Assembly: GCA_965153355.1 (NCBI GenBank)
Contig: OZ231127.1
Location: forward strand, 85,002,001-85,066,000
Source of the DNA: Flaccisagitta enflata
Taxonomy: Eukaryota; Chaetognatha; Sagittoidea; Aphragmophora
DNA length: 64,000 nt
Reading direction: 5' to 3'
In this document: piece after piece, positions 37,701 through 46,944 of the stretch
Layout of the letters: each line of letters begins with the position of its first letter
How positions within the stretch are numbered: position 1 is the first letter of the stretch
The notes under the pieces: model-generated
Databases searched by the model: none
The model's input: the letters and a program-made list of their open reading frames with translations, nothing else
What the model was told of the DNA's origin: nothing
Program-made: the position numbers and the translations under genes

Positions 37701-38149
37701 ATATATTTAAAAACGATCCCCCATCCCACAGCTATGGTCTCCGAGTCAGCGACGACATCCACCAAATTCGACATGAGGAGCGTTTCACGGAACTGAAGAG
37801 AACGAAGCCGCCAAAAACACCACTGAAAAAGTGGGTCTTCGATTACGAGTACAAAATGGTCATCAAACGCATGCAGCTCATCGATGCAATCGTTGGCGGA
37901 CGTAAGCTTCTCAACATGTACGACGCGGAAGCTGAGGCATTCGTCGAAGAAATCATCGCCATTCAAGACCACTTGGACCTCAAAATCGAGCTTGAAATGT
38001 GCAAGGAAAGAGGCCGTGCCGCAGATGAGAATGAGGAAGAAACCCGCGCGCTGTTGTCGGCTGCTAAGAACGGCACCAGCCAGGGACAGGACTTACAGGA
38101 CACCACTCAAACCACTCTCGCTCAGCTTGCCAGTGAGGAGAGGGAATAA
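28772..38149 (+). CDS. Giant multi-exon protein of unknown function with charged repeats
   Basis: Exons: 28772-29945, 30163-30566, 30690-30767, 30933-31096, 31194-31442, 31554-31718, 31809-31964, 32195-32434, 33167-33288, 33744-33912, 34587-34784, 35045-35239, 35334-35477, 35575-35759, 35870-36116, 36512-36748, 36843-37139, 37309-37601, 37732-38149. All phases agree except inside exon 14, where one frame stops at 35662 while the other continues in phase into exon 15. The product is about 1181 residues if it stops there, about 1711 if the frame is restored. Exon 1 has a Glu run and five 30-residue repeats (about 101-250; RPRDEDYESEDEHPPSR type), suggesting a nuclear protein. Exons 2-6 and 15-19 look globular and helical but match no domain I recognise. 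Exons 7-14 are acidic or Ser-rich linkers, several apparently exon duplications. It could also be two genes split at exon 14. Confidence 0.6.
32510..33029. mobile_element. Foldback MITE in intron 8 of the giant gene
   Basis: The two halves are inverted copies: ACTCAGTATAGTGAC...GTTGCTTATATGTAG at the left and the inverse of ACACAGCATAGTGAC...GTTGCTTACATGTAG at the right. The inner arms carry TATGTCACACTATATAC and its inverse, a motif shared with the element at 50.79-51.74 kb. It begins 75 bp after the exon 8 donor. No coding frame. Confidence 0.8.
33370..33690. repeat. (ATTC)n arrays in intron 9 of the giant gene
   Basis: Three runs of ATTC tetranucleotides (about 33373-33418, 33470-33530, 33582-33672) are separated by a partly repeated spacer (CACACAGTCATAA...AGTGTCAAC). 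Ile-His-Ser frames through them are artefacts. Confidence 0.9.
34200..34400 (+). other. CGCTCG-rich stretch in intron 10
   Basis: A run of CGCTCG, TTCGCTC and TCCGCT variants at about 34255-34380 gives open frames on both strands (Ser/Arg-rich), with no splice fit to the gene. It looks like a degenerate simple repeat rather than an exon. Confidence 0.5.
36176..36482. repeat. (ATTC)n arrays in intron 15 of the giant gene
   Basis: Three copies of a roughly 95-bp unit made of TTTCTTTTATTTCATTC and an ATTC array; the higher-order repeat resembles that in intron 9. It occupies most of the 395-bp intron. Confidence 0.85.
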
Positions 38150-38214
38150 TTTTGTTTTTTTTTCTGTTTCATTTAACAATGTCATTTCCAGCTGTTTTCT
38201 CCAGTTAAATCAGT

Positions 38215-38786
38215 ATGCCCCAAAAACTAGTGTCAAGAAGATCCTCCTTTAGGGCGAGCCAGATTCGAGATCAGGGCCCTGGGTGGTATGTCATCCAAGA
38301 GGATGAGTCATCTACGGAATCGGAATCCGCCTCAGTCCATGAAGCCATCCGCGAAGGGAATTGCCTCTTACGACGGATGCGTCGTAAGAGGAAGTTACAG
38401 GAGGCCAATGCTGACGAGAGTAAAATCGACGACGTCGTCCGACAGACTTTGTCGGAGATGATCGAAACGATAGGTAAATTTGAATAATAAGTTTTTTATT
38501 TTTTTTAATGACGAGGAGTAAAAAATTTGCTAGCGTGAGGCATAAGAAATAATGATTATATTTGTATATTAAAGCCGAGTGTTCAGCATCGGCATCAGTG
38601 GACAGCAGCGATGGCGAAAAGACAGGCGATGATTCCTCCGCGAGTGACAGGTCCAATTTTTGGACCATTCATTCCAAACGATTCCGCAGTTGGCTCCGAT
38701 ATGCTCGTGGAGCAACCCTCAATTACGAGCGTTCCTCTTCCACCCCATCTCCCGAAATCGGGACGGAACAAGATGTTTCTGATTGA
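38215..38786 (+). CDS. Small two-exon charged protein, copy 1 of a tandem pair
   Basis: Exons 38215-38473 and 38575-38786 (phase 1), 156 residues. Shared with copy 2: GWY(V/I), SSTESESAS, LLRR(M/I)RRKRK, QEANADE, KI.DVVRQ, then GDDSSASD and SKRFRSWLRYA. The RRKRK stretch resembles a nuclear localisation signal; the rest is acidic and Ser-rich. No known domain is recognised. It starts 66 bp after the giant gene's stop, so it could share a transcript with that gene or use a promoter inside its last exon. Confidence 0.7.
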
Positions 38787-39003
38787 TTTTTACTTCCGTC
38801 CAAAACTTTCCAGATCATTCCAGTATTTTTTGTTTCTGTCAAATCAGTATCGATTTATAGAAGAAATTGTTATTTGTGTTTTCCTCCTAAGGAAAGACAC
38901 AGGGGGTGTAAAGCAAGATGAATTTTAAAAAAATTATGCAATTTTAGCAAATTTTAAAAAAAATGTGGCCGTTGTGCATTTTTTTTTTGCGAATACTAGT
39001 TTC

Positions 39004-39145
39004 TCGCGTTTATATTGTTACCAAATCTACTTATCGACGGGTATAATGATTATATTTCTTTAAAAGCGTTAAGATTGAAACAGTTACTCGTCGACGGCTA
39101 TAAAAATTATATTTCTTAAAAAGCGTTGAGATTGAAACAGTAAAC
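39004..39145 (+). promoter_or_regulatory. Conserved upstream module before small gene copy 2
   Basis: GCGTTTATATTGTTA is followed by two tandem units of about 66 bp containing TCGACGG.TATAA, ATTATATTTC and AAAAGCGTT.AGATTG, ending at the ATG of copy 2. A related block (CGCGTTTATATTGTTA, TCGAGAG, ATTATATTTCGTTAAAAGC) lies at 40051-40118, upstream of the first RING gene. Conservation in front of two unrelated genes suggests a promoter or a shared repeat remnant. Confidence 0.45.
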
Positions 39146-39147
39146 TG

Positions 39148-39699
39148 ATGTTTGACGGTAGCCAAAATCCGGGTCAGTGCCCCGGCTGGTATATTTTGGA
39201 CGAAACTGAACCGTCATCAACGGAGTCTGAATCCGCCTCAATCAATGTCGTCATCCGCCAAGGTTCTTCCCTCTTACGACGGATTCGTCGTAAGAGGAAG
39301 ATACAGGAGGCCAATGCTGATGAGACTAAAATCGCCGACGTTGTCCGACAAATTGTGTCGGAGATCGTCGAGCTCATTGGTAAGGCTTAATCATAAAAAT
39401 AGTATTTTCATTTTTATTAACAAGGATTAAGTAATTTGCTAGCGTGATAAGATGCATAATGATTATATTTCTGCATTTAAGCCGAGTCTTCAGCATCAAC
39501 ATCTTCAGTGGAAAGCAGCACCGATGAGGACAGGACAGGCGATGATTCCTCCGCGAGTGACGGCTCAGTTTTTTGGTCTTTAAAATCCAAAAGATTCCGC
39601 AGTTGGCTCCGATACGCTGGCGAACCAACGCCCAATTCCGACCATTCCTCTTCCACCCCATCTGCCCAAATCGGGATGGGACAAGTCGTTTCTGATTGA
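39148..39699 (+). CDS. Small two-exon charged protein, copy 2 of the tandem pair
   Basis: Exons 39148-39379 and 39482-39699 (phase 1), 149 residues. It is a clear paralogue of the protein at 38215-38786 over both exons, with intron position and phase kept; intron length is similar (102 against 101 bp) and includes TAATGATTATATTT in both. The N-terminus is shorter than in copy 1. Both frames are intact although neutral positions differ, which suggests selection. Function unknown. Confidence 0.7.
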
Positions 39700-40296
39700 T
39701 TTTTTTTGTCCGTCCAAAGTTTTCCCGATCATTTTGTCGACGAAGTTGTTAATTTATTTGTCCCGCTAAACAAAGACATGGCTGTTTCTGTTTCCCCCTA
39801 AATTATTGTTATGTTCGCCGACAAAATTTTCTTTCCTTTTTTGTTACACGCTTGAATATTAATCAACTTCAAGCCATTGTGATCAGTTACTTACTAGATA
39901 GTTTTGGGTATAGATTTAGTGCGCCCAAGCGGCCCTGTGATATGTTTGTGATATTTTTCCGGCGTTCCGTTATTATATCTCGAGCGTTTTTTCCGGCGTT
40001 ATTTGCGACGTTCCATTTTTCTCAACAGCAATGTAGCTTCAGGTACTGATTAACCGCGTTTATATTGTTATAAAATATCATGGTCGAGAGTTAAAATAAT
40101 TATATTTCGTTAAAAGCATAAAGAATAAAAAAAAAAGGAATGTTTAAACAAGCATTGTTAGTATTCGCTTTTTCGTAAAGGACATTGTGGCCGCGGTCAT
40201 CATCAATTGGATATAATTTCTGTTCATGTTGTCTAGATTGATGAAACAAATTTCTTTTTGTTTGAACACTCACTGATCACCCAAATTAGACTGGGC

Positions 40297-41158
40297 ATGG
40301 CTGTGTTATGGACCAGAGCAGAAATAGCAAAATTCGAGCTGGAGTTTCGCTGTGTCATCTGTTGGTCGATGCCCAAAGACCCTCACGTTTGCTGTCATTG
40401 TGTGCAGCATTTTTGTTACGCGTGTATCTCGACTTGCTACATGATGTACGACACGGAATCCTGCCCACACTGCAGGTATTATGGTTACCTATGTTGGTGT
40501 TCTTATATGAAGTGATTCGAGCCTGTTGTTGTATTATTTCTATAACTGTATTATTCTTTTTAAAATTGTTTTAATCCACAAATACCCGCTGCACTGTTCG
40601 CTTATTTACTTCTCCTACCCAGGAGGGAGATGCCTCTCGACGAGTACGTTCGCGTGTCGTTACTAAACGTCCTCATTGATAGATACAAACGAGTGACACC
40701 AGCCTGCGATATCCATCCGGTGACGGCGCTGTCGATCTACTGTCGAGACTGTAAAAAAGAAGGATGCCGCCACTGCTGGATGTAAGTCTATTTATTTAAA
40801 ATTGTTGACGTGTGAAAACTTTCAGATGGTTGTCATTGCCGTATGTGTGTCATTTTAGTTAATTACACTTGCTATATTTCATCGTTTTGTAATGGATATT
40901 TCGTCACGTTGTACCTACAGCGACGATCACATTGGACATTTGGTGGTTCCACTGTCGTTTGGTAGTTCCACTATCGTTGAGAAAACACATCGTTGTCCGC
41001 CAACATGCCCATCAACGCCTTCATCGCCATTAGCGCCGTCTTCGCCACCAGCGGCTTCATCCTCATCACCACCATCACCGCCAGCACCGCCATCAACGCC
41101 ATCAACGCCATCAGCGGCAGCAGCGCCATCGCCGTCATCAGGACCATCGCCGGAATAA
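40297..41158 (+). CDS. RING/B-box protein, tandem copy 1
   Basis: Exons 40297-40475, 40623-40781, 40921-41158, all joined in phase 2, 191 residues. The RING-like domain has four C-x2-C pairs (C19/C22, C32/C35, C40/C43, C56/C59), so it can bind two zinc ions with eight cysteines, as in the C4C4 RING of CNOT4. A type 2 B-box follows (C88, H91, C100, C103, C108, C111, H116, H119). The third exon ends in a Pro/Ser/Ala-rich tail. RING plus B-box is the TRIM arrangement; coiled coil and C-terminal domain are absent. Ubiquitin ligase activity is inferred from the domain only. Confidence 0.8.
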
Positions 41159-41383
41159 ACGGCATGTTCTCGTGCACGTTAAACCATTTAGTGTTTGGTT
41201 ACGGAAAGTGTATTGATTATAATGTTTAGTTGTAGTAATGAAACAATTATATTGCGTTCTGGCAATGTGGCAATAGTGTAGTGCATATCCTGTTTTGTTT
41301 TCTAGTATTTTTTCTAGTTTGTTTTGTAGTTTAGTTTCTAGTTTGGTTTCTAGTTGACATCGAACATTCTTTAAAAACGAAAG

Positions 41384-42308
41384 ATGTCAGCCAACGAGTC
41401 CGAGTTGCTGCCGTCCGACTTGCTGCTCGTTAACACGTCGCAACCAGAAGACGCCCTCATTGTTGACCTCCTGAAACGCCAATATAGAAAGGACTGGACC
41501 CTCATGCCTGTGGCTGAACGCGATCGTCTCTTGGAGGTTCATCGCTGCCCCATTTGCCACTGCGACCCCATAATGGCACAAATGTGTCCCGCATGCGACC
41601 GTTACATATGTGATATATGTCTAAGAAGCGCTTACGAGGTGGATGGCGATTCTTGCCCGCATTGCAGGTGATCTCATGAGGTTGTTGACTATCATAACCA
41701 TAAAAGTATTTCCAAAGGGAAAAAAAATGACGAACGAAAGTCGTTGCTGTTCATATGTGTTCATGTTAAATTTTACTTCGCGCCGGAAATGTATATTAAC
41801 GCCCGTCCATGGGGGAGCGAAATAAAGTGTTTATAATTTCCATTGCAGGATACCCGTTGATCTCGAGAATTTTGACGAAGTCTCCGAGACTCTCACGCCA
41901 TGGCTGAAGTCTTTACGTGCAGCGAAGGCAGTGTTCGGTTGCCCACGCCATCCGCACGAAAGGATCGCTTGCGTCTTTTGTAAAGACTGTTCGGAGTCAT
42001 CGTGCGACATTTGCTGGAGGTGAGTAAACCCTCAATCACTCTTAAAAAAGTCAAGCAATGGTCGAGGCAATTATATTTGTTAGATCCCCGGCCAACATGT
42101 TAGGCGTGAATAAAATCCTAGTAAGGCTAATTATAATAGTTAGATCTTACGAGGTGGGGGAATGGTTAAACAATTAAATGTTTCAATAGCTATTTTGTTT
42201 GTGAATGAAGTCTTCAATTTAATTCACAGAGACGTTCACCGCCGCCACGATGTCGTTCCGGTGGAGCTCGCAAACAATGACGACGACCATCAGGAACCAG
42301 AGAGATAA
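41384..42308 (+). CDS. RING/B-box protein, tandem copy 2
   Basis: Exons 41384-41667, 41849-42019, 42230-42308, all joined in phase 2, 177 residues. It has about 36 extra N-terminal residues compared with copies 1 and 3. RING-like cysteines are C55/C58, C68/C71, C76/C79 and C91/C94. It has no histidine between the second and third pairs, which supports the all-cysteine reading. The B-box has CPRH...CVFCKDC...CDIC...HRRH. The tail is short and Asp-rich instead of Pro/Ser-rich. Its second intron holds a copy of the GTTAGATCCCCGGC repeat also seen in the AT-hook gene intron. It is the most diverged of the three. Confidence 0.78.
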
Positions 42309-42700
42309 CGCGTTTGTCCAGGCGGTGACAGTGATTTTAAAGATCACACGTCACACATGTTATTGAGGACTGTTTTTGGATTTTGAGTTTAGCGTAGCCG
42401 TTTGTTTAATTCGAATAATTTTCAACTTGAACTGTTAAACATTTCGCCTTCTCTCGGTTGGCGGGACGCCGCGTTGACCATTCCGTTTCGACAAAAGAGG
42501 TCAGTGAAGCCGGCGTTTTTCATCACTAGCCCTCAGCGTTCCCGCGACATCTTGCATCTTGCGTTTTCCGTTTCAAGACATTTGTCATGCTCGTTGTTTG
42601 CCTTATTACTAGTTTTAAATCTTCGCCGCAACATTGTGATTTGTTCTCGTTGACATTCGTTCATATGGTTTAGTTTTGTTAAGCAGTTCACCATTTCACC

Positions 42701-43474
42701 ATGACTGCGTTATGGACGCGATCAAGAATGGAAGAATTCGAGAAGGAATACCGCTGCCTCATATGCCTTCTTATGCCAACAAACCCTTACCTGTGCAACG
42801 TGTGCATCCACCATTACTGTTTTGATTGTATCTCGACGGCGTATGAAGATTACGACATGCATTCCTGTCCACATTGCAGGTTTTTTATGTTTTCGTGAAT
42901 TTGAAATGAACTCAAGGGCTGTTGCTATATTAGTTGTATAACTGTATTGTATTGGTACAATCTTCACTAATTAAATTTCCGGGCCAGGACGGAGATGTCT
43001 CTGGACGATTACATTCGCGCTGCATTCCTCAGAGTCATCATTGACATATACGAAGCAGCCACACCCGCCTGCGATGTCCATGAAGAAAAGGCGCTCTCAA
43101 TCTTTTGCCGCGACTGTGAAAATGAAGGTTGCAACGAGTGCTGGATGTAAGTGCATTTTTTCTTCTGAATTTGGGACGGGTTGCAACTTGTAGTTTTGTA
43201 GTGTATGTGATTCAATTAATTTTCACTTTGTATATTAAATCGTTTTGTAATGGATATTTCATGTCATTTTCCTTACAGGGATCAACATCTTGAACACAAC
43301 GTGGTTCCGCTGTGTGCTGAAGAAGAAACACGTTGTTTTCCTACAACGTTGCCATCAACGCCTTCATCGCCATCGGCGGCATCATCGGCATCTTCTTCCA
43401 CCCCGCCATCCTCACCATCCTCAACATCCTCGCCATCCTCGCCATCCTCGCCATCGTCTCAGTCGTCACAGTGA
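42701..43474 (+). CDS. RING/B-box protein, tandem copy 3
   Basis: Exons 42701-42879, 42988-43146, 43279-43474, all joined in phase 2, 177 residues. Zinc-ligand spacing in the RING is identical to copy 1 (C19/C22, C32/C35, C40/C43, C56/C59); the B-box has CDVH...CRDC...CNEC...HLEH. The tail is a Ser/Pro-rich repeat. Exon lengths of exons 1 and 2 equal those of copy 1 (179 and 159 bp), so copies 1 and 3 are the closest pair. A second frame in the tail exon (43333-43548) encodes a strongly hydrophobic stretch. Confidence 0.8.
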
Positions 43475-43559
43475 TCATTGTGAACGTAGTCAGGGAACGA
43501 CTGAATCGATTGAAGCGTTTTAAGAATGGTGAAGCAGTGACGATGTGATCGTCTTTGGT

Positions 43560-44190
43560 ATATTGATTAACAGCATTTGTCAGTATGTCATTCCAGTGTT
43601 TGGGCAAGTGGCATGTTTCTTTTGTGAGATATGTGATAAATGTCGGCGTAAGACCCTGTTAAATTTTTATACACTAGCTTGATTGATTGCAACGACCATT
43701 GTAGTGTCAATATTTTAGACAATATTGTTATTTAGTGACAGTTTCTGGCCATTTCTCGCATATGTTATTGGGGCTCTTTTGTTGTTTTGTATTTTGTGGA
43801 TACGACTGTTATATAGTTGAGATCATAAAACAGTTATATTATGGTTTATTTAATTCCGCAGTAAAACGCCTGCCAAATACATTCATTTGTCCCACAAAGA
43901 GATGTAACTTCTTATAACAATTGTTTTGTTTGTATAAAAATAAAACTCCCGTTTGTTTAATTCCATTTCTTTTCCGCTTCAACATTTCATGCGATTACCA
44001 TGGCTTCGTTATCTAGAATCTGTCTGTTTTGATAAGTTTAGTTAGCTGATGTGCCAGTGGTGGAAAGTGTTTGGAAACGGCTCCGTTCTCGTCATTCAAA
44101 GTGTTAATGTTCATACAATGCACCACGTTGTACACAAATTTGTCATTGGCGCCATTTATTGTTATGCGACTTATTCATTTCACTGTTTTG
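43560..44190 (+). other. Spacer after the RING genes, possible remnant of a fourth copy
   Basis: No intact exon. ACCATGGCTTCGTTATCTAG at 43997-44016 resembles the start of copy 3 (ACCATGACTGCGTTATGGAC) and may be a decayed duplicate. An AATAAA at about 43940 could serve as a poly-A signal. Confidence 0.25.
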
Positions 44191-44194
44191 AGTA

Positions 44195-44336
44195 TTTTAA
44201 TAAAATTATACTTTGTCCAGCGATCTTAAAAAAAAACCCAGGCTGGGCACCTGCTTCGAGTATTTTACTCAAAGCAGCTGCCCAGCCTGGGTTTTTTTTT
44301 AAGATCGCCGGACCGAATATAATTATTATATTTTGG
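44195..44336. repeat. Long near-perfect hairpin
   Basis: The core arms at 44215-44256 and 44271-44312 pair almost completely: GTCC.GCGATCTTAAAA...CCCAGGCTGGGCA with one or two mismatches, and the loop GAGTATTTTACTC pairs too. Weaker pairing continues outward through AT-rich sequence to about 44195 and 44336. It could be a foldback MITE, an RNA hairpin or a terminal structure of the cluster. No coding frame. Confidence 0.85.
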
Positions 44337-44640
44337 GATCTAACTATTATAGCTTATGGTATAATTATTAGATAATGCAAAATATAATTATTATAATTGT
44401 TAATATAATTGTTTTAATCTGTCTTAAAACAGTTATATTGGTTGAATAAAACTGTTATATTGACCATATGGCACCACTGCGATATAATTGCGATATAATT
44501 TCTTTATAATTTCGATATAATTTCGATAAAAAAATTATAATTTCGATATAATATCGATATAATATCGATATAATTGTTATGTGGTATAATTTCGTCCGCG
44601 ATTGATATAATTTTTTGCTATAATTATTAGAAAAAAAAAG
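44337..44640. repeat. AT-rich array of ATATAATT and TATCGATATAA units
   Basis: About 300 bp in which ATATAATT-type words recur roughly every 10-20 bp. It includes the self-complementary run CGATATAATATCGATATAA at about 44539-44570. The word resembles the AATATAATTGTTA motif scattered in cluster introns. Beyond 44640 the G-rich minisatellite typical of the flanking DNA resumes. Confidence 0.7.
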
Positions 44641-45659
44641 TTTTTTTTGAGTGTGGGCCTGGAGGCTGGTATTTGGACCTGGAGGCTGTGTTTGAGCCGA
44701 GAAGCTGGAATTTGGGTCTTGAGGCTGAGATTTGGGCCGTAAGGCTGGGAAGGATGAAGGAAAAGGAGAAATTTTTGCATATTTGAAAGCATAGGTCATC
44801 GGCACCTTCAGGGCCGCTGCCCAGAAAAGGTCGGTCCTGACTCTCCTCTCTTATTCATACCCTCTCCCTTATGTAATTCGCTTTGATAATTAATCATAAC
44901 AATACAAACTATTTAGGTTCTTTTGGTCTTATGGCCGGTATGATTGATGGGATGGGAATTAACGGATACAGATGGTTGGCTGGTCCGACAGTCGGTCGGA
45001 AAAATGGTTCATATCAATATTTGGCTTCTTATCAGTCACGCACATTACTACGCGAATAAAAAAAAAAAAAGACGCACCTTGTCACTTATTGATAGATTAG
45101 ACAGAAAAAATTGTTTAAAATTTTTTCCATTGAGGTAATTTTGAAGATTTTCGAATTTTTTTCTAATCTAGACCAATCCTAGGTCTGTATCTCAAACCGT
45201 TAAAAGGTTACAGCCAGTCAAAGACAACTACTGTTTTGAGCACATGACAAAATACAAAATCATTCAAGAAATAGTTTATTGTTTATATATCTAATGATTC
45301 AAGCATTTTCCAGAAAACGGAATTTTGAAGATTTTCGAATTTTCTTTCATTCTAGACCAATCTCAAGTCTGTATCTCAAACGAATTAAAAGTTACAGCTC
45401 CTCAAAGTGAAACACTAATTATCTTAGATTCTTTGTCTCTTATGGAATTGTGAAAACGATTTTTGACTATTATTACCTTTTTTTTTACTACGCCTAAACG
45501 TACACCTCAAGATTAAGAACTTTTTTTCTTTTTGATTCTTGGAGCTTAAAAGCTGGGCTTTTCAATTTTGCAAAGCATTGAACTTGAAATCAATGAGAAA
45601 ATGGCTAAAATGGTCATTTCAAAGTGCGTCTTTTTTATTGATCTTTTTTTATTGCGTAG

Positions 45660-45845
45660 TAAAAGAGAAAAGTCGTCGAGGAAGACGCCATTTATCTTCC
45701 AAGATGAGAGTGGCAACGTGGTTCATGCGAGTGCGAATAAAAAGCGTCGTCTTCGCTGTTACAACGTGATTGATTCATCCCAATCCTTAATTCGACATCC
45801 CCCTAAAGAATTTGGATCTACCAAGGTCGCTCATGTAGAAGACAA

Positions 45846-45852
<7 letters not shown>
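45660..45852 (+). CDS. Possible orphan exon, unknown protein
   Basis: After an acceptor-like GCGTAG at about 45659, an open frame of about 64 codons is markedly more GC-rich than its surroundings. It reads SSRKTPFIFQDESGN, then ASANKKRRLRCYNVIDSS and KEFGSTKVAHVEDNE, before running into an (AG)n microsatellite. It has the look of a real basic exon, but no partner exon or family is recognised. It could be a fragment of a duplicated gene. Confidence 0.3.
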
Positions 45853-45899
<47 letters not shown>

Positions 45900-46246
45900 G
45901 GGGAGAGACAGACAGACAGACAGGAAGACAGACAGAAAGATAGACAGAGGATGACAGAACTGGATGGAAAGACGGATGGGAAAAAAGAGCAAAATGATTC
46001 AATGCTTAGCCTCACGGGGACGCGGACGGGTTTATTATGATAATTTTTCTTAATGGGACAAATCGCCTCTCTAACAGGTGATAAAAGAGAGAGTGAATTT
46101 GCATTAACTTGTGGGAATTAAAGAAAGAATCGTAAACATAAAGTTGGAACTTTAAGGAGGGGGAGGGTTGAAGAAGAATAAGAAGAGAAAGAGTAAGAGT
46201 AAGAGTAAGCAACAAGAAAAAGAAAAAGAAAAAGAAAAAGAACAAG

Positions 46247-46680
46247 TCATCCAAGGATCGCACATGGTCAGCGGTACCCGATGCCCTGCTTGGAGTGATA
46301 GCTGAAAAAGTGGAGTGAGAGCAGGGCAGCGGCCCCAAATGGTCGATGTCCTGTAGGACACAGGGGTGAATTTCCATACGTCCTGAGCATATTTGAGGCC
46401 TTTGGAGCAATTTTCCATGATATTCAATGGGGGTTAAGCATTTTGTTCAATTTCTCATCAATTTCCCATGTTATTCAATGGGAATTTCATATTTTTTCAT
46501 CTTCCATCAATTTTCCATGTTATTGAATGGGAAGTTTGCATTTTATCAATTTCCCATGTTATTCAATTGGAATTTGAGGCTTGAGAAGCTCGGGGGGGGG
46601 CGTACATACGGACGGACGGACGTATGGAAATTCACCCCTATGTCCTACAGGACATCGGCCCTTTGGGGCCGCTGCCCAAC
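46247..46680. mobile_element. Family B foldback element
   Basis: The left end GTCATCCAAGGATCGC to ACACAGGGGTGAATTTCC, a core of CCATGTTATTCAATGGG units, and the inverted right end from GGAAATTCACCCCTATG to GGGGCCGCTGCCC. It closely matches the copy in the transporter intron (10036-10534). Confidence 0.7.
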
Positions 46681-46894
46681 AAGAAAAGAAAAGAAAAAGA
46701 AAAGAAAAGAAAAAGAAAAAGAAAAGAAAAAGAAAAGAGAAAGAAAAGAAAAGAGAAAGAAAAGTAAAGAAAAAGAAAAAGAAAAAGAAAAAGAAAAAGA
46801 AAAAAAGAAAAAGAAAAGAAAAGAAAAGGAAAAGAAAAGAAAAAGAAAGAAAAAGAAAAGAAAAAGAAAAGAAAAGAAAATGAAAATCTTTCTC

Positions 46895-46940
<46 letters not shown>
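46680..46940. repeat. (AAAAG)n then (CT)n microsatellites
   Basis: About 200 bp of AAAAG/AAAG variants directly abutting the foldback element, followed by TCTG and about 45 bp of CT. Long Lys/Glu or Phe/Leu frames here are artefacts. Confidence 0.9.
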
Positions 46941-46941
<1 letters not shown>

Positions 46942-46944
46942 ACA

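Noticed and set aside
19473-44640. Endogenous virus of the Polinton, nimavirus or herpes-like type
   Set aside because: No capsid, packaging ATPase, protease, polymerase or integrase was recognised, and most genes have spliceosomal introns.
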